A stretch of 25,572 nt of DNA, taken from contig JACVTC010000465.1 of assembly GCA_016946835.1 (NCBI GenBank), forward strand, positions 1 to 25,572. The letters run 5' to 3'. Each line of letters starts with the position of its first letter. Within the stretch, counting starts at the first letter, position 1. This document shows, piece by piece, positions 1-11,719 of the stretch. The translations under genes were made by a program, and so were the position numbers. The notes under the pieces were generated by a model. It had not been told where the DNA came from. It saw nothing but the letters and a program-made list of their open reading frames with translations, and ran no database searches. Origin of the DNA: Neocallimastix lanati (nom. inval.). Taxonomy: Eukaryota > Neocallimastigomycota > Neocallimastigomycetes > Neocallimastigales > Neocallimastigaceae.

Positions 1-675
1 TTCATATTTATATTTCACTATTTATTTTATTTATTTATTTTCAATCTGTACTTCATATTTATATTTCAACTATTTATTTTATTTTATTTTATGTTTATTT
101 TATTTTATTTTATTTTATTTTATTTATTTTATTTTATTTTATTTTATTTTATTTTATTTTATTTTATTTTATTTATTTTATTTTATTTTATTAAATCTGT
201 ACTTCATATTTATATTTCACTATTTAATTTATTTTATTTTATTTTATTCAATCTGTACTTCATATTTATAGTTCAAACTATTATTTTATTTTAGTTTATT
301 TTATTCAATCTGTACTTCATATTTATATTTCAACTATTTATTTTATTTTATTTTATTTTATTCAATCTGTACTTCATTATTTATATTTCAACTATTTATT
401 TTATTTATTTTATTTATTCAATCTGTACTTCATATTTATATTTCAACTATTTATTTTATTTATTTAATTTTATTTTATTTTATTTTATTTTATTTATTTT
501 TTATTTATTTTATTCAATCTTTACTTATATTTATGTTTCTACTATTCATTTTATTTTATTTTAGTTTATTTTATTTTATTTTATTAATACTTTATACTTT
601 TATATTACTTCACTATTTATTTTATTTTAGTTCTTTATTATTTATTTATTTTATTTTATTTTATTTTATTTATTT

Positions 676-3598
676 TATTTTATTCAATCTGTACTTCATA
701 TTTATATTTCAATTATTTATTTTATTTTATTTTATTTTATTCAATCTGTACTTCATATTTATATTTCAACTATTTATTTTATTTTATTCAATCTGTACTT
801 CATATTTATATTTCAACTATTTATTTTATTTTATTCAATCTGTACTTCATATTTATATTTCAACTATTTATTTTATTTTATTCAATCTGTACTTCATATT
901 TATATTTAAACTATTTATTTTATTTTATTTTATTTTATTCAATCTGTACTTCATATTTATATTTCAACTATTTATTTTATTTTATTTTATTTTATTCAAT
1001 CTGTACTTCATATTTATATTTCAACTATTTATTTTATTTTATTTTATTTTATTCAATCTGTACTTCATATTTATATTTCAACTATTTATTTTATTTTATT
1101 TTATTTTATTTTATTTTATTTTATTTTATTTTAATTTATTTTATTTTATTTTATTTAATCTTTACTTATATTTATGTTTCTACTATTCATTTTATTTTAT
1201 TTTATTTTATTTTATTTTATTTTTATTAATACTTTATACTTTTATATTACTTCACTATTTATTTTATTTTATTTCTTTTATTTTATTTTATTTTATTTTA
1301 TTTTATTTTATTTTATTTTATTCAATCTGTACTTCATATTTATATTTCAACTAATTATTTTATTTTATTTTATTTTATTCAATCTGTACTTCGTATTTAT
1401 ATTTCAACTATTTATTTTATTTTATTCAATCTGTACTTCATATTTATATTTCAACTATTTATTTTATTTTATTCAAACTGTACTTCATATTTATATTTAA
1501 ACTATTTATTTTATTTTATTTTATTTTATTCAATCTGTACTTCATATTTATATTTCAACTATTTATTTTATTTTATTTTATTTTATTCAATCTGTACTTC
1601 ATATTTATATTTCAACTATTTATTTTATTTTATTCAATCTATACTTTATATTTATATTTCAACTATTTATTTTATTTTATTCATTCTATACTTCATATTT
1701 ATATTTCATCTATATATATTATTTTTATTTTATTTTATTTTATTTTATTTTATTTTATTTTATTTTATTTTATTTTATTTTATTTTATTTTATTTTATTT
1801 TATTTTATTTTATTTTATTCAATCTGTACTTCATATTTATATTTCAACTATTTATTTTATTTTATTTTATTTTATTTTATTTTATTTTATTTTATTTTAT
1901 TTTATTTATTTTATTTTATTTTATTTTATTCAATCTGTACTTCATATTTATATTTCAACTATTTATTTTATTTTATTTTATTTTATTCAATCTGTACTTC
2001 ATATTTATATTTCAACTATTTATTTTATTTTATTTTATTTTATTTTATTTTATTTTATTTTATTTTATTTTATTTTATTTTATTTTATTTTATTAAATCT
2101 GTACTTCATATTTATATTTCAACTATTTAATTTATTTTATTTTATTTTATTCAATCTGTATTTCATATTTATATTTCAACTATTTATTTTATTTTATTCA
2201 ATCTGTACTTCATATTTATATTTCAACTATTTATTTTATTTTATTCAATCTGTACTTCATATTTATATTTCAACTATTTATTTTATTTTATTCAATCTGT
2301 ACTTCATATTTATATTTCAACTATTTATTTTATTTTATTTTATTTTATTCAATCTGTACTTCATATTTATATTTCAACTATTTATTTTATTTTATTCAAT
2401 CTGTACTTCATATTTATATTTAAACTATTTATTTTATTTTATTTTATTTTATTCAATCTGTACTTCATATTTATATTTCAACTATTTATTTTATTTTATT
2501 CAATCTGTACTTCATATTTATATTTCAACTATTTATTTTATTTTATTCAATCTGTACTTCATATTTATATTTCAACTATTTATTTTATTTTATTTTATTT
2601 TATTCAATCTGTACTTCATATTTATATTTCAACTAATTATTTTATTTTATTTTATTTTATTCTATCTGTACTTCATATTTATATTTCAACTATTTATTTT
2701 ATTTTATTCAATCTGTACTTCATATTTATATTTCAACTATTTATTTTATTTTATTTTATTTTATTCAATCTGTACTTCATATTTATATTTCAACTATTTA
2801 TTTTATTTTATTCAATCTGTACTTCATATTTATATTTCAACTATTTATTTTATTTTATTCAATCTGTACTTCATATTTATATTTCAACTATTTATTTTAT
2901 TTTATTCAATCTGTACTTCATATTTATATTTCAACTATTTATTTTATTTTATTTTATTTTATTCAATCTGTACTTCATATTTATATTTCAACTATTTATT
3001 TTATTTTATTTTATTTTATTCAATCTGTACTTCATATTTATATTTCAACTATTTATTTTATTTTATTTTATTTTATTCAATCTGTACTTCATATTTATAT
3101 TTCAACTATTTATTTTATTTTATTTAATTTTATTTTATTTTATTTTATTTTATTTAATTTATTTTATTTTATTTTATTCAATCTTTACTTATATTTATGT
3201 TTCTACTATTCATTTTATTTTATTTTATTTTATTTTATTTTATTTTTATTAATATTTTATACTTTTATATTACTTCACTATTTATTTTATTTTATTTCTT
3301 TTATTTTATTTTATTTTATTTTATTTTATTTTATTTTATTTTATTTTATTCAATCTGTACTTCATATTTATATTTCAATTATTTATTTTATTTTATTTTA
3401 TTTTATTCAATCTGTACTTCATATTTATATTTCAACTAATTATTTTATTTTATTTTATTTTATTCAATCTGTACTTCATATTTATATTTCAACTATTTAT
3501 TTTATTTTATTCAATCTGTACTTCATATTTATATTTCAACTATTTATTTTATTTTATTCAATCTGTACTTCATATTTATATTTCAACTATTTATTTTA
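676..3598. repeat. Higher-order satellite block, copy 1
   Basis: This block matches 4317-7240 at an offset of 3641 bp, becoming 3642 bp after about 1900. Private variants are shared at matching positions: a TTTAAACTA core variant (~903 and ~4544), a CATTCTATAC unit (1681 and 5322), a TGTATTTCAT unit (2152 and 5793), and the variant core (1157 and 4798; 3179 and 6821). The only difference I found inside the block is one missing T in a pentamer tract near 1905. A looser match reaches back to about 450. Correspondence ends near 3598, where this copy has a 57-bp unit and the other has 47. Confidence 0.85.
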
Positions 3599-4316
3599 TT
3601 TTATTTTATTTTATTCAATCTGTACTTCATATTTATATTTCAACTATTTATTTTATTTTATTTTATTTTATTCAATCTGTACTTCATATTTATATTTCAA
3701 CTATTTATTTTATTTTATTTTATTTTATTTTATTTTATTTTATTTTATTTTATTTTATTTTATTTTATTTTATTTTATTTTATTTTATTTTATTTTATTT
3801 TATTTTATTTTATTTTATTTTATTAAATCTGTACTTCATATTTATATTTCAACTATTTAATTTATTTTATTTTATTTTATTCAATCTGTACTTCATATTT
3901 ATATTTCAACTATTTATTTTATTTTATTTTATTTTATTCAATCTGTACTTCATATTTATATTTCAACTATTTATTTTATTTTATTTTATTTTATTCAATC
4001 TGTACTTCATATTTATATTTCAACTATTTATTTTATTTTATTTTATTTTATTCAATCTGTACTTCATATTTATATTTCAACTATTTATTTTATTTTATTT
4101 AATTTTATTTTATTTTATTTTATTTTATTTAATTTATTTTATTTTATTTTATTCAATCTTTACTTATATTTATGTTTCTACTATTCATTTTATTTTATTT
4201 TATTTTATTTTATTTTATTTTTATTAATACTTTATACTTTTATATTACTTCACTATTTATTTTATTTTATTTCTTTTATTTTATTTTATTTTATTTTATT
4301 TTATTTTATTTTATTT

Positions 4317-7240
4317 TATTTTATTCAATCTGTACTTCATATTTATATTTCAATTATTTATTTTATTTTATTTTATTTTATTCAATCTGTACTTCATATT
4401 TATATTTCAACTATTTATTTTATTTTATTCAATCTGTACTTCATATTTATATTTCAACTATTTATTTTATTTTATTCAATCTGTACTTCATATTTATATT
4501 TCAACTATTTATTTTATTTTATTCAATCTGTACTTCATATTTATATTTAAACTATTTATTTTATTTTATTTTATTTTATTCAATCTGTACTTCATATTTA
4601 TATTTCAACTATTTATTTTATTTTATTTTATTTTATTCAATCTGTACTTCATATTTATATTTCAACTATTTATTTTATTTTATTTTATTTTATTCAATCT
4701 GTACTTCATATTTATATTTCAACTATTTATTTTATTTTATTTTATTTTATTTTATTTTATTTTATTTTATTTTAATTTATTTTATTTTATTTTATTTAAT
4801 CTTTACTTATATTTATGTTTCTACTATTCATTTTATTTTATTTTATTTTATTTTATTTTATTTTTATTAATACTTTATACTTTTATATTACTTCACTATT
4901 TATTTTATTTTATTTCTTTTATTTTATTTTATTTTATTTTATTTTATTTTATTTTATTTTATTCAATCTGTACTTCATATTTATATTTCAACTAATTATT
5001 TTATTTTATTTTATTTTATTCAATCTGTACTTCGTATTTATATTTCAACTATTTATTTTATTTTATTCAATCTGTACTTCATATTTATATTTCAACTATT
5101 TATTTTATTTTATTCAAACTGTACTTCATATTTATATTTAAACTATTTATTTTATTTTATTTTATTTTATTCAATCTGTACTTCATATTTATATTTCAAC
5201 TATTTATTTTATTTTATTTTATTTTATTCAATCTGTACTTCATATTTATATTTCAACTATTTATTTTATTTTATTCAATCTATACTTTATATTTATATTT
5301 CAACTATTTATTTTATTTTATTCATTCTATACTTCATATTTATATTTCATCTATATATATTATTTTTATTTTATTTTATTTTATTTTATTTTATTTTATT
5401 TTATTTTATTTTATTTTATTTTATTTTATTTTATTTTATTTTATTTTATTTTATTTTATTCAATCTGTACTTCATATTTATATTTCAACTATTTATTTTA
5501 TTTTATTTTATTTTATTTTATTTTATTTTATTTTATTTTATTTTATTTTATTTTATTTTATTTTATTTTATTCAATCTGTACTTCATATTTATATTTCAA
5601 CTATTTATTTTATTTTATTTTATTTTATTCAATCTGTACTTCATATTTATATTTCAACTATTTATTTTATTTTATTTTATTTTATTTTATTTTATTTTAT
5701 TTTATTTTATTTTATTTTATTTTATTTTATTTTATTAAATCTGTACTTCATATTTATATTTCAACTATTTAATTTATTTTATTTTATTTTATTCAATCTG
5801 TATTTCATATTTATATTTCAACTATTTATTTTATTTTATTCAATCTGTACTTCATATTTATATTTCAACTATTTATTTTATTTTATTCAATCTGTACTTC
5901 ATATTTATATTTCAACTATTTATTTTATTTTATTCAATCTGTACTTCATATTTATATTTCAACTATTTATTTTATTTTATTTTATTTTATTCAATCTGTA
6001 CTTCATATTTATATTTCAACTATTTATTTTATTTTATTCAATCTGTACTTCATATTTATATTTAAACTATTTATTTTATTTTATTTTATTTTATTCAATC
6101 TGTACTTCATATTTATATTTCAACTATTTATTTTATTTTATTCAATCTGTACTTCATATTTATATTTCAACTATTTATTTTATTTTATTCAATCTGTACT
6201 TCATATTTATATTTCAACTATTTATTTTATTTTATTTTATTTTATTCAATCTGTACTTCATATTTATATTTCAACTAATTATTTTATTTTATTTTATTTT
6301 ATTCTATCTGTACTTCATATTTATATTTCAACTATTTATTTTATTTTATTCAATCTGTACTTCATATTTATATTTCAACTATTTATTTTATTTTATTTTA
6401 TTTTATTCAATCTGTACTTCATATTTATATTTCAACTATTTATTTTATTTTATTCAATCTGTACTTCATATTTATATTTCAACTATTTATTTTATTTTAT
6501 TCAATCTGTACTTCATATTTATATTTCAACTATTTATTTTATTTTATTCAATCTGTACTTCATATTTATATTTCAACTATTTATTTTATTTTATTTTATT
6601 TTATTCAATCTGTACTTCATATTTATATTTCAACTATTTATTTTATTTTATTTTATTTTATTCAATCTGTACTTCATATTTATATTTCAACTATTTATTT
6701 TATTTTATTTTATTTTATTCAATCTGTACTTCATATTTATATTTCAACTATTTATTTTATTTTATTTAATTTTATTTTATTTTATTTTATTTTATTTAAT
6801 TTATTTTATTTTATTTTATTCAATCTTTACTTATATTTATGTTTCTACTATTCATTTTATTTTATTTTATTTTATTTTATTTTATTTTTATTAATATTTT
6901 ATACTTTTATATTACTTCACTATTTATTTTATTTTATTTCTTTTATTTTATTTTATTTTATTTTATTTTATTTTATTTTATTTTATTTTATTCAATCTGT
7001 ACTTCATATTTATATTTCAATTATTTATTTTATTTTATTTTATTTTATTCAATCTGTACTTCATATTTATATTTCAACTAATTATTTTATTTTATTTTAT
7101 TTTATTCAATCTGTACTTCATATTTATATTTCAACTATTTATTTTATTTTATTCAATCTGTACTTCATATTTATATTTCAACTATTTATTTTATTTTATT
7201 CAATCTGTACTTCATATTTATATTTCAACTATTTATTTTA
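4317..7240. repeat. Higher-order satellite block, copy 2
   Basis: This is the second copy of the 3.64-kb block, essentially identical to 676-3598. The two are separated by ~720 bp of the same satellite, which contains another variant core at 4154 (counterpart of the one at 515). Near identity implies either a very recent unequal exchange or a duplicated assembly path. Confidence 0.85.
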
Positions 7241-8110
7241 TTTTATTCAATCTGTACTTCATATTTATATTTCAACTATTTATTTTATTTTATTCAATCT
7301 GTACTTCATATTTATATTTCAACTATTTATTTTATTTTATTCAATCTGTACTTCATATTTATTTTTCAACTATTTATTTTATTTTATTCAATCTGTACTT
7401 CATATTTATATTTCAACTATTTATTTTATTTTATTTTATTTTATTCAATCTGTACTTCATATTTATATTTCAACTATTTATTTTATTTTATTCAATCTGT
7501 ACTTCATATTTATATTTCAACTATTTATTTTATTTTATTCAATCTGTACTTCATATTTATATTTCAACTATTTATTTTATTTTATTTTATTTTATTCAAT
7601 CTGTACTTCATATTTATATTTCAATTATTAATTTTATTTTATTTTATTTTATTCAATCTGTACTTCATATTTATATTTCAACTAATTAATTTATTTTATT
7701 TTATTTTATTCAATCTGTACTTCATATTTATATTTCAACTATTTATTTTATTTTATTCAAACTGTACTTCATATTTATATTTCAACTATTTATTTTATTT
7801 TATTTTATTTTATTCAATCTGTACTTCATATTTATATTTCAACTATTTATTTTATTTTATTCAATCTGTACTTCATATTTATATTTCAACTATTTATTTT
7901 ATTTTATTCAATCTGTACTTCATATTTATATTTCAACTATTTATTTTATTTTATTTTATTTTATTCAATCTGTACTTCATATTTATATTTCAACTATTTA
8001 TTTTATTTTATTCAATCTGTACTTCATATTTATATTTCAACTATTTATTTTATTTTATTCATTCTCTACTTCATATTTATATTTCATCTATTTATTTTAT
8101 TATATTTTAT

Positions 8111-8967
8111 TTTATATACTTGTACTTCTATATTATTACATTCTATATTTTTTTCATTTTATTTTTAAATATTCTTTTTAAAATTCTTATTTCTTTTTTA
8201 ATATTTTTTTATCTAATATTTTAAATAAATTTTATAAAATACAAAAATCTTTTTTACTCAGGAGCATTATATTTAACTTGATAAGGAAAGATTATTTGAA
8301 AATTTAATTATAAATATTAAATTAAACCTTTTTTTTAGTAATAGTAATAATAACAATAACATTTTTAAACATAAATTTCTATTAAATAATAAATAAATTA
8401 TTTTAGATATTTATATTATACAAATCTAATAAACTAACAAAAAGATCATTACTATTTTTACAAATAGTAAAGTTTTTTTAGAAAGCATGATAGAAATAAT
8501 TTAAAATATAAATTATTTTCTTTTATAAGTATTATAATACTTAAATATCATTATATATATTTAAAATATATATTTGAATATTTATTAAAAATATGAAATA
8601 TACATTAAATATATTTTTAAAAAATATATTAATTTAATAATTGGTTTATTTTATAAAAATTATTTATTTATTTATTAATTTACTACAATATAAAATAAAA
8701 ATAATGCGAAATGCAATACATTTATATTTTTAATATTTTATAATACTAATATATAATAATAAAGACATCTTTTAATTTTATTTAATAATATTTAATAAAG
8801 TAAAAAATATTTAAAATAAATTTATAAAAAAAATTTTTTTTAATATTTTAAGCTAACCTTATCAATAAATATTAAATAAATTGCAATATTGAATTTCTTA
8901 TTAAATAAAAAAATTTAATTTTCAATTAATTGTAATTATGATTTTGAAAGGATTTTAATAATTATTT
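8111..8967. other. AT-rich spacer without a recognisable gene
   Basis: The satellite decays after 8060, where the last units are altered. The rest is A/T-rich sequence with no open frame of note. One 11-bp motif, GCGAAATGCAA at 8706-8716, reads on the minus strand like the terminal motif of the possible MITE at 21825-22240. It may be chance. Confidence 0.6.
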
Positions 8968-10417
8968 TTATTTTGTTTTATTAAAATTAATGATTTCATT
9001 ATTCAATCTAATTAAACAATTAAACCAATTTTCGATGATATCATTTTTACTACATCCAATATTTTTTAATTCGGCTTCCATATTTTTATAATATTCAACT
9101 AAAATATTAATGTCATCGACCCTTTCTGATATTCTGCTTTTTTTTCTCCAAATTCCTTTAATTCTCATATGGTAATCATAGTAAGATTAAATTCTTCAAA
9201 TTGTATTGTATATATTAATTTATAAAATGAAGGCTTTTTTACAAATAAATTTTTTAAATAACTGTTATAAGATTCTGAAGCATTATTTGTTATGTGGTCT
9301 ATATTATTGTAATAATTCCAATATTTTATATTATAGATATTTAGAAATGTTTTCTCAAAATAATCTAAAAAATTCAAAAATTGGGAACAGGTAGATTTAT
9401 ATCTCATGCATTTATTTTTAATTTTATTAAAAATATCAGGTATGTATTCAATATTAATAAAACATAAATTTGAAATCGCTTTATAATAAGTATTTAAAAT
9501 ATTATGATCTTTCACTTCCTTGTAACATAATTTATTTTTTTTTGTCATTAATAATCTTTTATAATGCCAAAAACAATATTTAATATTTATATTGGGAAAA
9601 ATATTTTCCACTGCATTAGATATTCCTTTTTCAAAATCACAATGAAAAATTTTTTCTGAGAAATTAATATTTGCATTATATTTAATTATATTTTTTTTAT
9701 TTCATTAAATAATATTTCGTAAGTTGTTTGTTCTTTGTTTTTTAATATTGACATGGAAGTAGTGTAAAAACAATTTAATTCTGTAACATAAGTTCTGGTA
9801 ATGAATACTTGATAACTATTAGTTGGAGCTATTAAAAATGTACCATCAGCAAATATATGTTTATTCTCCATAAATAATTTTGCTTGGAATGGGGATTGAA
9901 AAATTATTATATTAGAATTTTTGAATATCATAAAGTATTCACCTCTTATTGTTTTATAATATTCAGATACATTAGGAACTTCATCAAATGTTTTTACATT
10001 AGGAAATAATTGTTTGTTTTTATATCTTGTTATTTGGGATTTAATTGTTTTATATTCTGGGCATATATAACCTATTTTTTGAGAAATTTTATCAAATATG
10101 CGTTTTGATTTTATATCAGAAGGAATCAAACTTTTTTTTATTTCATCTTTAATTTTATGTTATATTAATGATTTGGATGCATTAATTTCATTACCATGAT
10201 GATTATGTGAAGAATCATAATTTAAAACTTCTTTATTATCATTTAAAATAATAAAAGACTTACATTTATTTAATGTTTTATATTCTGTACACTTATATAT
10301 TTTTGTATTATCTTTTTTTAATTTTGAAAAATTATATTTAAATTTTCGATCTATAATTATTTGCTCTTTTCCTCGATTTGTTTCACATATATCAATTTTT
10401 AGATTTCCCTCCATCAA
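8968..10417 (-). pseudogene. MULE-type transposase with FLYWCH finger, broken
   Basis: Mutator-like (MULE) DDE transposase gene, cut-and-paste DNA transposition, acting in the nucleus. Reading right to left, the start is ATG at 10417. An N-terminal FLYWCH-type zinc finger follows (C43-x8-C52-x18-H-x-H, residues ~26-75). The catalytic region shows FADGTF (first Asp), HCDFEKG (second Asp), CFWHYKR, and TNNASESYN (catalytic Glu). It aligns along its length with 22787-24211. It is disabled in three places. A TAA at 10160-10162 stands where the other copy has Lys. One A is missing from an A-run near 9685-9692 (8 where 9 keep frame). A 1-nt loss lies near 9180. Total length (~480 codons) matches the other copy, so the decay is point-like and not a truncation. 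Terminal inverted repeats were not found. Confidence 0.85.
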
Positions 10418-10439
10418 AATTTTTAATATAAGTATTAAT

Positions 10440-10930
10440 AAATATGAAATATTTATTTTTTATTTTTTATTTAATATGTATTTTCAATTTTTTTAAAAAT
10501 TACAGTTATAAATATAAATAAATATGAAAATATTTTATTTTATTTCAAGAAAATTACTAAAAAAATATTTATCTTTTCTTTTTTTTATTTTATTTTTTTA
10601 TTATAAAATAAAATATATATTTAATTATTATTTATTTATTTATTTATATAATAAAAAATTACAGCTATAAATATAAATAAAAATGAAAATATTTTATTTT
10701 ATTTTTTCTGTATTTTATTTTTTTAATCTTTTTTATTTTTTTTATTTTTTTTTTATTTTTAATTTTTTTTATTTTTTTATTTTTTTATTTTTTTTATTTT
10801 TTTATTTTTTTATTTTTTTATTTTTTATTATCAAATATATATTAAATTAATTATTATAAAATAAAATATTTATTTAATTATTATTTAATTATTTATTTAT
10901 ATAAAAAAATTATAAAAAAATTTATATATA
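10440..10930. repeat. AT-rich repeats upstream of the MULE pseudogene
   Basis: A block containing TTACAGTTATAAATATAAAT recurs at ~10500 and ~10659 (period 159). A third, partial copy near 10854-10920 is displaced by a (T6-8 A)n microsatellite at about 10730-10830. No coding signal is seen. Confidence 0.65.
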
Positions 10931-11087
10931 ATACGCCATCTCAAAAAACATGTGGATTATATATATTCACGTGCGGTTCCGAAACACGCTCTCCCTTTTT
11001 TAATAATAATTTTTTCAAAAAAATTATATGAGCCATTTTATTTTAATTTAAAAAAGAAATAATAATAAAACTGAGTAGGATAAAATG
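10931..11087. other. Short higher-complexity island, unidentified
   Basis: The sequence here is GC-richer than its surroundings, with CATGTG ... CACGTG able to form a short stem (10949-10975), followed by GCGGTTCCGAAACACGC. I do not recognise an RNA gene or protein in it. Confidence 0.35.
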
Positions 11088-11230
11088 TCTGATAAACACT
11101 GATGCTATATCAGGAATCCCACTTCTTGAGAAAACAGCGGTTTCTTTTTTAAGCAAAATAATGTATAACTATTTCGAATCACAATTGGTTCCAATTTATT
11201 AAACATAAAAACACAGTTATCAGGGGCGCC

Positions 11231-11278
<48 letters not shown>

Positions 11279-11321
11279 AGGTAAACAAGCATAGAATACT
11301 AAAGTCCATATCGCTTTATGT
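11088..11321 (+). repeat. Dispersed repeat X, copy 1
   Basis: This aligns with 16758-16934. Shared blocks include AACACTGATGCTATATCAGG, TTGAGAAAACA, AAACATAAAAACAC, TTATCAGG-GCGCCAAT and CCATATCGCT. In one frame both copies read a similar short peptide (KHKNTVIR followed by G/S-A-N), suggesting descent from a coding sequence I cannot name. This copy is interrupted by a 41-nt A-run (11237-11277) where copy 2 has seven A. Confidence 0.75.
11237..11277. repeat. Poly(A) tract, 41 nt
   Basis: Uninterrupted A-run inside repeat X copy 1. The paralogous site in copy 2 (about 16887-16893) has only seven A, so this is a homopolymer expansion and not an ancestral feature. Confidence 0.9.
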
Positions 11322-11557
11322 GGTCATGCTACCAAAAGGAATTAAAATTCCTCTTTGGAAAGTCAAATTCATTAATTTCGCTATTTAAAATTTATTTTGA
11401 TTAATGAATTTTAATAAGAAATTAATGTATATTTCTTATTTATTTTTTTAGAATAATACACTATACCATTTTCGGTGATCCATATATTTTCATTATTAAT
11501 TTTTTGAATTTTATAATTTATTTTTTTTTTCTATACTTTTATATTTTTTTATATACA
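11322..11557. other. Spacer before the decayed AAA copy A
   Basis: No coding feature was identified. It begins with TGTGGTCATGCTACCAAAAGG, which may continue repeat X beyond the part shared with copy 2, and then becomes A/T-rich. Confidence 0.4.
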
Positions 11558-11595
11558 AATTAGATAATAATATAATATTATATTATTATCTAATT
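11558..11595. repeat. Perfect 38-bp palindrome without spacer
   Basis: The left half is 11558-11576 (AATTAGATAATAATATAAT) and the right half 11577-11595 is its exact reverse complement. The flanks extend it imperfectly. It could extrude as a cruciform or form a 19-bp hairpin in RNA or single-stranded DNA. It lies ~160 bp upstream of the decayed paralogue. Confidence 0.95.
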
Positions 11596-11719
11596 CATAT
11601 AATAAATAAAAAGCAAATCAAGTTTGAGTTATAAAAAAAAAAAAAAAAAAAATTAAACAGTGACAATATCAGTAACGTATTAAATTAAAAGTATGCATTC
11701 CAAATAAATATTTGAAAAA

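Larger units (their letters stand above)
1..8110. repeat. Satellite array, 47/57-bp units with (TTTTA)n spacers
   Basis: Roughly a hundred tandem units fill this stretch. Each has a conserved core of about 31 bp that begins CAATCTGTACTTCATATT and ends in TTTCAACTA, followed by a spacer of TTTTA pentamers. In the stretches I measured (2152-3078 and 7201-8060) start-to-start distances are only 47 or 57 bp. Some spacers expand into long pure pentamer tracts, for example about 1725-1815 and 3715-3825. Long open frames on the plus strand arise because the pentamer and core contain no stop codon in that direction. They translate to endless Phe/Ile/Leu/Tyr and are not genes. A variant core (CAATCTTTACTTATATTT) recurs at about 515, 1157, 3179, 4154, 4798 and 6821. 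The first ~670 bp is irregular. Confidence 0.95.

Noticed and set aside
91-7081. Long plus-strand ORFs of Phe/Ile/Leu/Tyr in the satellite
   Set aside because: They are forced by stop-free TTTTA pentamers and repeat cores. The frames shift with unit length and the composition is not protein-like.
1-8110. CRISPR-like array
   Set aside because: Spacers are TTTTA pentamers and not unique sequence, and no cas-like gene is present.
9206-9394. Plus-strand ORF of 62 codons
   Set aside because: It is antisense to the MULE pseudogene, whose minus-strand reading has clear homology.
10940-11000. GTGCGGTTCCG-like sequence resembling part of a group II intron domain or a tRNA loop
   Set aside because: No matching 5' strand, no domain V pairing and no cloverleaf could be drawn. 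The resemblance is limited to about ten bases.
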